This document shows, one piece after another, positions 41,612 to 52,598 of a DNA stretch of 64,000 nt; position 1 is the first letter of the stretch; the number at the start of each line of letters is the position of its first letter. The position numbers were made by a program, and so were the translations under genes. Origin of the DNA: an uncultured Coriobacteriales bacterium (lineage in GTDB: Bacteria; Actinomycetota; Coriobacteriia; Coriobacteriales; QAMH01); contig CAKUES010000012.1 of the NCBI GenBank assembly GCA_934646835.1, positions 1 through 64,000 on the forward strand. Direction: 5' to 3'. The notes under the pieces are model-generated. The model had not been told where the DNA came from, did not search any database, and worked only from the letters and a program-made list of their open reading frames with translations.

Positions 41612-42547
41612 ATGGAGAAGAATCGCAACATACTCAGCTTGGTCCTCACAGCGCTTTGTGCACTCGCCATTGTCATGGTGGTTGTGCAAGCGGTGGTTTT
41701 GGGCGGCACCTCGAAGAAGCTCGAGGACGCCAATGCTCAGCTCTCATCGCTTGACGAGCAAGTCGACGAGGCTACCACGCAGAACACCCAGCTCAAGGCA
41801 AAGTCCGACGAGAACCTCATCGAGTGGCGCAACGCCCAGGGCCGCATGTCCTTCATGGGCGACAAGAGTGGCCTGGTCGCCTACCTGACTTTCGACGATG
41901 GCCCCTGCTCCAACACCTCCAAGGTGCTCGACATCCTGGATCAGTACGATGCTTGCGGCACCTGGTTCTGTCTCGCAAACGACGAGGAGCAGGACTACCT
42001 GCAGCTCGACCTCCTCAAAGAGATCGAGGAGCGCGGCAACGTGGTCGGCATCCACGACTGGGAGCAAAACGAGAGCTACGACTACTACAAGGGCACGGTT
42101 GACCATTACTTCGACTCGGACTTCAACAAGACCAAGGAGAAGCTCGAGAAGAAAGTGGGCCATGAAATCAAGATCATGCGCTTCGCCGGCGGCAGCCCCA
42201 CCATTGGCTACTATAACTCCAAGATCGGCAAGACCCTGCCGCAGGAGATCCTCAAACGCGGTTACCAGTACTTTGACTGGAATGTGCTCGCCGGCGACTC
42301 CGAGCCTTCTCAGTTCGTTAACGGCTCGACTCCCAAGGACAGGATCGTGAAGAACGTCCTGGGCCAGGCCAAGGCGTTTGCAAAGACCAACAGCCCCATC
42401 AACGTGCTCATGCACGACAACCCTGGCAAGGACACCACGGTTGAGGCACTGCCAGAGATTATCGAGGGTTTGAGGGACATGGGTTACACCTTCAAGACCC
42501 TGACGTACGATTCCCCGGGATTCTATCAGGCGAAGATCATTGACTAG
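41612..42547 (+). CDS. Membrane-anchored polysaccharide-deacetylase-fold protein
   Basis: A 311-residue protein, ATG 41612, with a -10-like GATAAT only 10 bases upstream, so the leader is very short. One N-terminal TM helix (about 8-30), a coiled coil (35-65), then the NodB-type domain: YLTFDDGPCSN with Asp95-Asp96, H148 in GIHDWEQN, RFAGGSPT, YFDWNVLAGDSEP, NVLMHDN. In active relatives the metal site is Asp-His-His with HxxxH; here the second His is Gln152, so de-N-acetylase activity may be altered or lost. Overlaps the next gene by 8 bp. Confidence 0.8.
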   Translation: MEKNRNILSLVLTALCALAIVMVVVQAVVLGGTSKKLEDANAQLSSLDEQVDEATTQNTQLKAKSDENLIEWRNAQGRMSFMGDKSGLVAYLTFDDGPCSNTSKVLDILDQYDACGTWFCLANDEEQDYLQLDLLKEIEERGNVVGIHDWEQNESYDYYKGTVDHYFDSDFNKTKEKLEKKVGHEIKIMRFAGGSPTIGYYNSKIGKTLPQEILKRGYQYFDWNVLAGDSEPSQFVNGSTPKDRIVKNVLGQAKAFAKTNSPINVLMHDNPGKDTTVEALPEIIEGLRDMGYTFKTLTYDSPGFYQAKIID

Positions 42548-43394
42548 CAGATATGACAACAACGACGGACGTTACTACGACGACCAGCGCCCTCAGCGCC
42601 GGCAGGATGGTCGCGCCTACGATCGCTCCTCGGGCTCTGCGCATCAGCGCTTCTCCGAGCAGCAGGAGCGCCAGGCCTACCAGGACGCAGGTGCTCAGGG
42701 GAGCCGCGGCCGCCTGCATCATGACGAGATGATTCGCGACCACGGACAGGTTCCGCGTTCGAGCAGGCAGCAACACAATGTGGCCGACTTCGACCGCGAG
42801 CGCTATGCGTCGAGGAGCCAGAGCTCTGTTCAGGGCCTGCGCACGCAGGGTCAGCAGCATACGCAGGACCCGCGTCGTCGCCAGGCTCCTGCTCAGGGTG
42901 GACGCCGTCAAGTCTATCTCGACCAGACGGGTCAGATTCCCCGCTACGACGCCTCCTCTGCCGAGAACAGCGGTTCTTGGGCAAGAGGCCAGAAGCCCCA
43001 GCAGCCGCGTGGTGGACGCCAGATGCCGCCGCAGCAGTACGGCAACATGGCCGATCGCTACAACCGCAACAGCGGTATGTACCAGGCTCGCCCCGATGCG
43101 GCCACCAACGTCATGAACGCTGCCAACGGTGTTCAGCAGGGGCTCTTGAGCTCCCCGATGTCTTTCTTGGTCCGCATCGTCTTGATCGTTGTGTTGCTGC
43201 TCGTCTTTGGCGTGCGCATGGTGATGAGCAGCGGTCCGGCTTCCCAGCTGGCCGATGTCAACACCGCGATTGTCGCCCAGCAGGAGCAGCTCGACACCCT
43301 TACGGCGGACAACCAGCAGATGCAGGAGAGCATCGACTCCAGGCAATCGACCCTGGATGCATACAACGCCATCGTCAAGGCGCAGCAGAGCTAA
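42540..43394 (+). CDS. Disordered, Gln/Arg-rich single-pass protein with outer coiled coil
   Basis: A 284-residue protein. The start is probably TTG 42540, overlapping the deacetylase end; the first in-frame ATG is 63 codons later and would discard a coherent N-terminus. Residues 1-200 are low-complexity and hydrophilic (many Gln, Arg, Ser, Tyr), residues about 207-228 form one TM helix (FLVRIVLIVVLLLVFGVRMV), and the remaining 55 are a coiled coil outside the membrane (VAQQEQLDTLTADNQQMQES). The layout resembles DivIC/FtsL-type septum proteins, but no family match is claimed. Likely works with the deacetylase-fold protein at the envelope. Confidence 0.6.
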   Translation: MTSRYDNNDGRYYDDQRPQRRQDGRAYDRSSGSAHQRFSEQQERQAYQDAGAQGSRGRLHHDEMIRDHGQVPRSSRQQHNVADFDRERYASRSQSSVQGLRTQGQQHTQDPRRRQAPAQGGRRQVYLDQTGQIPRYDASSAENSGSWARGQKPQQPRGGRQMPPQQYGNMADRYNRNSGMYQARPDAATNVMNAANGVQQGLLSSPMSFLVRIVLIVVLLLVFGVRMVMSSGPASQLADVNTAIVAQQEQLDTLTADNQQMQESIDSRQSTLDAYNAIVKAQQS

Positions 43395-43424
43395 AGCGCG
43401 CTCAGGTGCCTACAGATGAACAAC

Positions 43425-43456
43425 ACAAAGGCCCCGGTTATCGGGGCCTTTGTTGT
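43425..43456 (+). terminator. Terminator after the coiled-coil membrane protein
   Basis: ACAAAGGCCCCG-GTTAT-CGGGGCCTTTGT then TGT, 30 bp after the stop. Perfect 12-bp stem. Confidence 0.8.
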
Positions 43457-43508
43457 AGGCGGGGGAGTGCAGGAGGTTGCGAGAGTCCGTTGGCTCGTTG
43501 CGATCTAT

Positions 43509-43538
43509 GGCGCCGACTTCGTCTGGCGCCTACGTGGG
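43509..43538. repeat. Family D hairpin repeat, copy D13
   Basis: Same 30 bases as copy D1 (TGGCGCCGACTTCGTC then TGGCGCCTACGTGG). Confidence 0.8.
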
Positions 43539-43570
43539 GTCTGCCATCTCCAAGGCGCTGCCGCAAGGCG

Positions 43571-43670
43571 GTGTCCAATGTGTACCAGTGACAAAGTGAC
43601 CAACACAGAAGACACCCGTTAACGCGAGCTGTCCGTGTTGGTCACTTTGTCACTGGTACACATTGGACAC
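43571..43670. repeat. Family B palindromic element, copy B2
   Basis: Arms 43571-43606 and 43635-43670, 36 nt each and fully complementary, around a 28-nt loop containing CCCGTTAACGCGAGC. The arm core equals that of B1 at 8985-9083, but the outer ends differ and still match each other. Confidence 0.88.
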
Positions 43671-43698
43671 ACAAAGGCGCGTAGGCTCGGCATCTTTA

Positions 43699-43741
43699 AA
43701 ATCACGTAGGGGAGGAACCCTGTCCCTCCCCTACGTGATTT
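43699..43741. repeat. Family E centre as a full palindrome (E6)
   Basis: AAATCACGTAGGGGAGG and its complement flank AACCCTG; a nearly perfect 43-bp palindrome. Lies 9 bp beyond the uvrA stop between convergent units, so it can work as a two-way terminator. Confidence 0.75.
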
Positions 43742-43749
43742 GCGCTCTC

Positions 43750-46629
<2,880 letters not shown>

Positions 46630-47111
46630 ACCCTGCTCCTCCGTGATGTGGTGAATCTAGCAGTAGCGATAATACCGCCGATAGTAGCAAACAGATGTTC
46701 GAAATTCAAGCAACGTCTTGGTACGTCGCAACAGACCGTTGCTTGGTCGGGGCGCAGGGTCCTTGAGACATGCCGCTCCGCTGCTCGCCCTTCGGGCTCG
46801 TGCGCTCCGCTACGCGCAACTATGCGCGAAACGGTTGCGCGAGCGCGCCTCGAAGACCCCGGGCGGCTGCCGTCAGAGGCGCAGGAGCTGGTGTTTGGCC
46901 GTTTGGATATGGCGGCTATAGTTCGTGCGAGTGTCGATGCGCTCCCCGAGGGAGGTGAGGGGGCTTGGGATGCGCTCGCGCAACTGTCCCTCAAGTCTAG
47001 TTGCGCGTAGCGGAGCGCACGAGCCCGAAGGGCGAGCAGCGGAGCGGCCACCTCGGGGGCCCTCCCCGGTGCCTCGATCGGCGCGCGGTGGCACGGATTC
47101 GCGTTGCGAGC
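46630..47111. other. Gene-free gap between ygiQ-like gene and uvrA
   Basis: About 480 bp. The uvrA promoter should be near 46640-46740 on the minus strand (AT-richer). The rest is the 49-bp inverted-repeat structure, listed separately, plus a GC-rich tail. Confidence 0.6.
46773..47047. repeat. 275-bp structure with perfect 49-bp inverted repeats
   Basis: Arm 46773-46821 is the exact reverse complement of 46999-47047. The arm has internal repetition (GCTCCGCTGCTCGCCC, GCGCTCCGCTACGCGC). The 177 bases between start with a second imperfect pairing (ATGCGCGAAACGGTTGCGCG at the left, GCGCTCGCGCAACTGTCCC at the right). No reading frame inside is convincing. Confidence 0.85.
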
Positions 47112-49235
47112 TTAGCCGCGCTTGGAGCCTTGGCGGCCCATGCCGCCTTTGTGGCCGCTGGCCTTGTTGGGACCCATGCCCTTCTGGTTGAAGCCACCCC
47201 TCTTCCTCTGGCCCTTGCCACCGGTAAAGTTGTTGTCCCTATGGCGTCCCTTGCCGCCGTTGGCCCAGGCCTCGCGTCCCTGCTTGCGCTGGTTGCTGCC
47301 GGAGCCGGCCTTCTTGCCGCCGTGCTGGCCGCGCTTTCCCTGACCAGCAGTCTTGTCGCCGTGCTGCCCCTGCTTGCCCTGGCTGCCAGCGTGCTTCTTG
47401 CTGCCGTTGCCGCTACGGGGGTGGCTGTGGCCCTTGCCGGGTGTTGCCCTCACGAGGCACTCGGGGCCGTTGCCGATGAGGTCCTCGCGGCCGGCGGCCA
47501 TCAGGGCTTCGATGACGAGGCGGTGGTTCTTGGGGTTGCGGTACTGGATGAGGGCGCGCTGCATCGCCTTCTCATGCGGGGTGCGCGGGCAGTAGACCTC
47601 CTCCATGGTGCGCGGGTCGACGCCGGTGTAGTAGATGCAGGTCGAGATGGTCGACGGGGTGGGGTAGAAGTCCTGCACCTGCTCCGGGTTGAAGCCCATG
47701 TCGCGGCAGAACTCCGCTAGCTCGACGGCCTCCTTGAGGGTGGAGCCGGGGTGGCTCGACATCAGGTAGGGCACGACGAACTGCTTGAGCCCCAGTTGCT
47801 CGTTGGCCTTGTCAAAGCGCCTCACGTACTCCTGGTAGACGGAGTTGCTCGGCTTGCCCATGATCTTGAGGACGGCGTCGCTCACGTGCTCGGGGGCGAG
47901 GCGCAGCTGGCCGGAGACGTGGTGCTCGGCGATTTCGCGGATGTAGGCGTCGGCACGCTTGTCGAGCAGCGTGTAGTCGAAGCGAATGCCGCTGCGGACG
48001 AAGACCTTCTTCACGCCGGGGAGCTTGCGCAGCTTGCGGAGCAGCTCGAGGTAATCGCGGTGGTCGACCTGCAGGCTGCGGCAGGGCTTGGGGGAGAGGC
48101 AGCGCTTGCCGATGCAGGCGCCCTTGTCCATCTGCTTGGGGCAGGCGGGCTTGCGGAAGTCCGCCGTCGGGCCGCCGACGTCGTGGATGTAGCCCTTGAA
48201 GTCCGGGCTGGCGATGATCTTCTCCGCCTCCGCGATGATGCTCTCGTGGCTGCGGCTTTGGATGATGCGGCCCTGGTGGAAGGCCAGGCTGCAGAAGGCG
48301 CACTCGCCGATGCAGCCGCGGTTGCTCGTGATGGAGAACTTGACCTCGCTGATGGCGGGCACACCGCCGGCCTGCTCGTAGGAGGGGTGGTAAGTGCGCT
48401 CGTAGGGCAGGGCGTAGGTCGCGTCCATCTCCTCGGTCGTCAGCGGCTCACTGCTGGGGTTTTGGACGACGAAGATACCGTCCTCCTCGTAAGGCTCGAC
48501 CAAGGTCTTGCCGCTGAAGGGGTCGAGGTTGCGGTACTGCGTGCGAAAGCTCTTGGCGTACTCGACGCGGTCTTTCTGCATCGCCTCCCAGCTGGGCAAG
48601 ACGACATGCTCGGCCAGGCCCACGAGTTCTTTCGTGCGGTAGGCGGAGCCGGCGATCCAGGTGATCTGGTCGATGGTCAGTCCACTGTCGAGCGCGTCGG
48701 CCACTTCGACGATGGCATGCTCGCCCATCCCAAAGAGGACCATGTTGGCGCCGCTGTCGAGCAGCACGGAGCGCTTGAGCTTGTCGGACCAGTAGTCGTA
48801 GTGGGCCAGGCGGCGCAGGCTTGCCTCGACACCGCCGAGGATGATCGGCGTGTGTTTGTAAGTGCGGCGGATGAGGTTGCTGTAGACGACGCTGGCGCGG
48901 TCCGGGCGCAGGCCCATCTCGCCGCCGGGGGAGTAGAAGTCCTTGTTGCGGTGCTTTTTGGCCACGGTGTAGTGGCAGACCATGGAGTCCATGTTGCCCG
49001 CGCTCACGAGGAAGGCTAGGCGCGGCTCGCCAAAGACGTCGATGCTCGCCGGGTCATGCCAGTCGGGCTGGGCGATGATGCCGACCTTGTAGCCCTTGGC
49101 CTCGAGCATACGCGTGATGATCGCCATGCCAAAGGAGGGGTGGTCGACGTAGGCGTCGCCGCAAACGTACACGAAGTCGCACTGCTCCCATCCTCTTTCG
49201 AGCATCTCTTCGCGGGTTATGGGGAGAAAGGCCAT
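47112..49235 (-). CDS. YgiQ-family radical SAM protein
   Basis: A 707-residue protein. ATG at 49235 (MAFLPITREEMLERGWEQCDFVYVCGDAYVDHPSFG), the YgiQ N-terminal domain. Radical SAM cluster cysteines in GCIGECAFCSLAFHQG (C-x3-C-x2-C). Later conserved blocks: YIHDVGGPTADFRKP, QLRLAPEHVSDAVLKIMGKP, YLMSSHPGSTLKEAVELAEF, DFYPTPSTISTCIYYTGVDP. The last about 95 residues are a Gly/Lys/Gln-rich basic tail, likely disordered and RNA- or DNA-binding. The biochemical role of YgiQ is unknown. Confidence 0.92.
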   Translation of the reverse strand: MAFLPITREEMLERGWEQCDFVYVCGDAYVDHPSFGMAIITRMLEAKGYKVGIIAQPDWHDPASIDVFGEPRLAFLVSAGNMDSMVCHYTVAKKHRNKDFYSPGGEMGLRPDRASVVYSNLIRRTYKHTPIILGGVEASLRRLAHYDYWSDKLKRSVLLDSGANMVLFGMGEHAIVEVADALDSGLTIDQITWIAGSAYRTKELVGLAEHVVLPSWEAMQKDRVEYAKSFRTQYRNLDPFSGKTLVEPYEEDGIFVVQNPSSEPLTTEEMDATYALPYERTYHPSYEQAGGVPAISEVKFSITSNRGCIGECAFCSLAFHQGRIIQSRSHESIIAEAEKIIASPDFKGYIHDVGGPTADFRKPACPKQMDKGACIGKRCLSPKPCRSLQVDHRDYLELLRKLRKLPGVKKVFVRSGIRFDYTLLDKRADAYIREIAEHHVSGQLRLAPEHVSDAVLKIMGKPSNSVYQEYVRRFDKANEQLGLKQFVVPYLMSSHPGSTLKEAVELAEFCRDMGFNPEQVQDFYPTPSTISTCIYYTGVDPRTMEEVYCPRTPHEKAMQRALIQYRNPKNHRLVIEALMAAGREDLIGNGPECLVRATPGKGHSHPRSGNGSKKHAGSQGKQGQHGDKTAGQGKRGQHGGKKAGSGSNQRKQGREAWANGGKGRHRDNNFTGGKGQRKRGGFNQKGMGPNKASGHKGGMGRQGSKRG

Positions 49236-49435
49236 GGGGTCTCCAGGATCGGGGCGCGCGAGGGCGCTGCTTGCAATCCGTCCATTATAGGGCGCGCAGC
49301 TGCGCAAATGCTTTTGTGCAGCTGCGGGCTGCCATATACGGCGCAGGCGCGCTCGCTTGCGCGTCACTTTGGCGAGCTTGCGGCATAATGCCATCTATAA
49401 GAAAAAGCTTCGAGTCCTCATGGGGGAGCCGCCAC

Positions 49436-51526
49436 ATGGCAACGAACATCAGCGACATCTACGGCAGCCTCGTCTTCAACGACAAGGTCATGAAAGAGCG
49501 CCTGCCCAAGCCCGTCTACAAGAGCCTTCACCAGACCATCGCGGAGGGCACCCCGCTTGACGACGATTTGGCCAACACCGTTGCGCATGCGATGAAGGAA
49601 TGGGCAGTCGAGCACGGCTGTACGCACTTCACGCACTGGTTCCAGCCCCTGACCGGCGGCACCTCCGAGAAGCATGACGCCTTCATCAGTCCTGTCGGTG
49701 ATGGCACGGCCATCACGGCGTTCTCTGGCAAAGAGCTCATCCAGGGTGAGCCGGACGCCTCCTCCTTCCCCAGCGGCGGCCTGCGCCAGACGGCGTCCGC
49801 CCGCGGCTACACCGCCTGGGACCCCACCTCCTACGCCTTCATCAAGGACGAGGTGCTCTGCATCCCCACCGTCTTCATCTCCTACACCGGCGAGGCGCTC
49901 GACAAGAAGACGCCGCTGTTGCGCTCCATGAAGGCCATCAGCGAGCAGACCAAGCGCGTGCTCGCCTGCTTTGGCATCGACGACGTGCCCCAGGTCGTGA
50001 CGACCGTCGGCGCGGAGCAGGAGTACTTCCTCATCAAGCTCGAAGACTACGCTGCGCGCCCCGACCTCGTCCTCATCGGCCGCACCCTCTTTGGTGCAGC
50101 GCCGGCAAAGGGCCAGGAGCTCGACGAGCACTACTTTGGCGCAGTGCGCGAGACCGTCTCCGACTACATGAAGGAAGTCGATGCTGAGCTGTGGAAGCTC
50201 GGCATCGACGCCCGCACCAAGCACAACGAGGTCGCCCCCGCCCAGCACGAGATCGCCCCGATCTTCGCGCGCAGCACGACGGCCGTCGACAACAACCTCC
50301 TCACCATGGAGATCTTGCGCAAGTGCGCCCCGCACCACGGCCTGTACTGCTTGATCCGCGAGAAGCCCTTTGCAGGCGTCAACGGCTCCGGCAAGCACAA
50401 CAACTGGTCGCTTGCCACGCCGAGCATGAACCTGCTCTCCCCGGGCAAGGACCCCGCTCACAACACCATCTTCCTGCTGACGCTCGCCGCGGTTATCCAA
50501 GCCGTCGACAACTACCAGCAGCTGCTGCGCGCTACTGTCGCGACCGCCGGCAACGACCTGCGCCTCGGTGCCAACGAGGCCCCGCCGGCGATCATCTCCA
50601 TCTTCCTGGGAGACGAGCTCGAGGCAGTGCGCCAGGCCATCGTCACCGGCGAGTCCTCCACGGCATCCGCGGAGGTCGTGATGGACCTGGGCAGCGACGT
50701 GCTCCCGCACCTGTCCCAGGACACGACGGATCGCAACCGCACGAGCCCCTTCGCGTTCACCGGCAACCGCTTCGAGTTCCGCATGCCGGGCTCCAGCGTG
50801 AACCTCTCCAGTTGCAACACCGTCATCAACACCGCGGTGGCCAAGTCCTTCAAGGAGTACGCCGACATCCTCGAGAAGGCCGACGACGCAGAGGCGGCCG
50901 CGCTCGACATCTGCAAGCGCGTCTTCAAGGAGCACGAGCGCATCATCTTCAACGGCAACGGCTACAGCGAGGAGTGGGAGCAGGAGGCGGCGCGCCGCGG
51001 CCTGGCCAACGACAAGAACACGCCGGATGCCATGGGTGCCTACATCGCCCAGGACAACATCGACCTCTTCGAGGAGTTCGGCGTCATGAGCGAGGCGGAG
51101 ACCCGCGCTCGCTACGACGTCAAGATGGGCATCTACGCCAAGATGCTGAACATCGAGGCGCTGACCATGCTCGACATGGCGGGCAAGCAGATCCTGCCGG
51201 CCGTTCTGGCCTACAGCGGCGACGTCGCGAGCACGGCTGCAACCAAGGCGTCTGTGAGCTCTGCGATCTCCATCAAGGCCGAGACCGAGCTACTCGACGT
51301 CCTCGCCGCCGGTGCCGACGCCATCAGCGATGGGCTCGCCGCCCTCAAGGCAGCGCGCGAGGAGGCAAGCGCCGTGGCTGGCGACGCGGAGCAGGCCTTC
51401 GCCTACCGCGACAAGGTCCTTCCCGCCATGACCCAGCTGCGCAAGGCAGCCGACGAGATGGAGCTCGTCGTCGCCAAGGACTACTGGCCCTTCCCGACCT
51501 ACAACGACATGCTCTTCTACGTGTAG
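49436..51526 (+). CDS. glnA: Type III glutamine synthetase
   Basis: A 696-residue enzyme of the long GSIII (GlnN) class, ATG 49436 with GGGGGAG upstream. Marks: WFQPLTGGTSEKHDAF, GAEQEYFLI (metal Glu), KHNEVAPAQHEIAPIF (GSIII signature), FAGVNGSGKHNNWSL, and NRTSPFAFTGNRFEFR. The N-terminal extension and 150-residue C-terminal helical part are typical of the class. Assimilates ammonium into glutamine. The TAG stop is shared with the first bases of repeat E7. Confidence 0.95.
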   Translation: MATNISDIYGSLVFNDKVMKERLPKPVYKSLHQTIAEGTPLDDDLANTVAHAMKEWAVEHGCTHFTHWFQPLTGGTSEKHDAFISPVGDGTAITAFSGKELIQGEPDASSFPSGGLRQTASARGYTAWDPTSYAFIKDEVLCIPTVFISYTGEALDKKTPLLRSMKAISEQTKRVLACFGIDDVPQVVTTVGAEQEYFLIKLEDYAARPDLVLIGRTLFGAAPAKGQELDEHYFGAVRETVSDYMKEVDAELWKLGIDARTKHNEVAPAQHEIAPIFARSTTAVDNNLLTMEILRKCAPHHGLYCLIREKPFAGVNGSGKHNNWSLATPSMNLLSPGKDPAHNTIFLLTLAAVIQAVDNYQQLLRATVATAGNDLRLGANEAPPAIISIFLGDELEAVRQAIVTGESSTASAEVVMDLGSDVLPHLSQDTTDRNRTSPFAFTGNRFEFRMPGSSVNLSSCNTVINTAVAKSFKEYADILEKADDAEAAALDICKRVFKEHERIIFNGNGYSEEWEQEAARRGLANDKNTPDAMGAYIAQDNIDLFEEFGVMSEAETRARYDVKMGIYAKMLNIEALTMLDMAGKQILPAVLAYSGDVASTAATKASVSSAISIKAETELLDVLAAGADAISDGLAALKAAREEASAVAGDAEQAFAYRDKVLPAMTQLRKAADEMELVVAKDYWPFPTYNDMLFYV

Positions 51527-51640
51527 GAAAGCGCTGATTAGAGCAAGTGCTCACTGCGTGTGATTGACAAAACCGCTGGTTACGTAGGGGAGGGACCCTG
51601 TCCCTCCCCATAAACCATGCATTAATCGGCGTTTCCCTAG
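51525..51640. repeat. Family E element, full copy E7
   Basis: Left end AGGAAAGCGCTGATTA overlaps the glnA stop; right end GCATTAATCGGCGTTTCCCT. About 116 bp with the GGGAGGGAC-CCT-GTCCCTCCC centre. A complete reference copy. Confidence 0.85.
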
Positions 51641-51644
51641 CGCA

Positions 51645-51724
51645 AATCGAACGAAAATGACCAGGTCTCTTCCGTTCAACGACTTTGTCTTGAACGGAAG
51701 AGACCTGGTCATTTTCGTTCGATT
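51645..51724. terminator. Perfect 35-bp-stem hairpin between convergent glnA and tcdA
   Basis: Arm 51645-51679 and its exact complement 51690-51724 around the loop CGACTTTGTC. The stem contains GACCAGGTCTCTTCCGTTC. Between converging genes, suited to end both transcripts, although far longer than a normal terminator. Confidence 0.7.
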
Positions 51725-51746
51725 GCCCTTTGCGCCGCGGTGCCCC

Positions 51747-52466
51747 TTAGCGCTCGAAGGCGATGTCTTTTGCGACCTCGGCGGCGATGATGAGACCGGC
51801 TACGCTCGGCACGAAGGAGGTCGAGCCCGGGGCGATGCCGCGGCCCTTCATCTCGGCGCCGGGGGTGTCCTGGTCGAGCTTGATCGGCTCCTCTTTGGAG
51901 TAGACGCACTTCATGTGCTCGATGCCGCGACGGCGCAGTTCCTTGCGCATGACCTTGGCAAGCCGGCACACGCTCGTCTCGCTGATGTCGGCGACCTCGA
52001 TCTGCGTGGGGTCGAGTTTGTTGCCCGTGCCCATGCTCGAGATGTGGCGCACGCCGGTCTCGTGGGCGGCGACGGCGATGTCGAGCTTTGCGGAGACCGT
52101 GTCGATGGCATCGATGACGTAGTCGTATGAGGAGAAGTCGAACTCGTCGCGTGTCTCGGGCAGGTAGAAGCAGGCGTGCTTGACGACCTTGCACTCCGGG
52201 TTGACGGACTTGATGCGCTCCTCCATCACATCGACCTTGCGTTTGCCGATGGTATCCCAGGTGGCGATGAGCTGGCGGTTGAGGTTGGTGAGCGAGACCT
52301 CGTCGTTGTCGACGATGTCGATCGCACCCACGCCGGCGCGCACGAGTGCCTCGACTACGTGCCCGCCTACGCCTCCGATGCCAAAGACGATGACGCGGGA
52401 GCCGTGCAGGCGCTCGACGCCTTCTTCTCCCAAGAGCAGGGCCGTTCTGGAAAACTGGTTGAGCAT
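51747..52466 (-). CDS. tcdA: tRNA threonylcarbamoyladenosine dehydratase (ThiF/MoeB fold)
   Basis: A 239-residue E1-like enzyme, ATG at 52466 minus strand. MLNQFSRTALLLGEEGVERL start, ATP loop VIVFGIGGVGGHVVEALVRAG, DNDEVSLTNLNRQLIA, VIDAIDTVSAKL, and SMGTGNKLDPTQIEVADISET, all as in TcdA/CsdL. It forms the cyclic form of t6A at tRNA position 37. In other bacteria it pairs with the CsdA/CsdE sulfur system; here sufE and sufS are far away. Confidence 0.88.
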   Translation of the reverse strand: MLNQFSRTALLLGEEGVERLHGSRVIVFGIGGVGGHVVEALVRAGVGAIDIVDNDEVSLTNLNRQLIATWDTIGKRKVDVMEERIKSVNPECKVVKHACFYLPETRDEFDFSSYDYVIDAIDTVSAKLDIAVAAHETGVRHISSMGTGNKLDPTQIEVADISETSVCRLAKVMRKELRRRGIEHMKCVYSKEEPIKLDQDTPGAEMKGRGIAPGSTSFVPSVAGLIIAAEVAKDIAFER

Positions 52467-52516
52467 GCTGATATTCCTATCTGCGTGGTAGGTTTAATGA
52501 AACCGTATTCTAAGGC

Positions 52517-52560
52517 AAGTTAAGGTACTCGCTTAATCTTTCATTAAGATACTTTACCTT
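52517..52560. promoter_or_regulatory. Nested inverted repeat between tcdA and the SGNH gene
   Basis: GTTAAGGTA (52518) ... GCTTAAT-CTTT-CATTAAG ... TACCTT (52555): an outer AAGGTA/TACCTT pair around an inner CTTAAT/ATTAAG hairpin. AT-rich, in the divergent promoter region. Candidate operator for one or both genes. Confidence 0.4.
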
Positions 52561-52598
52561 GCTCACAGGGTCTTCTCTCGGTGTTAGCCTATAAAGCT

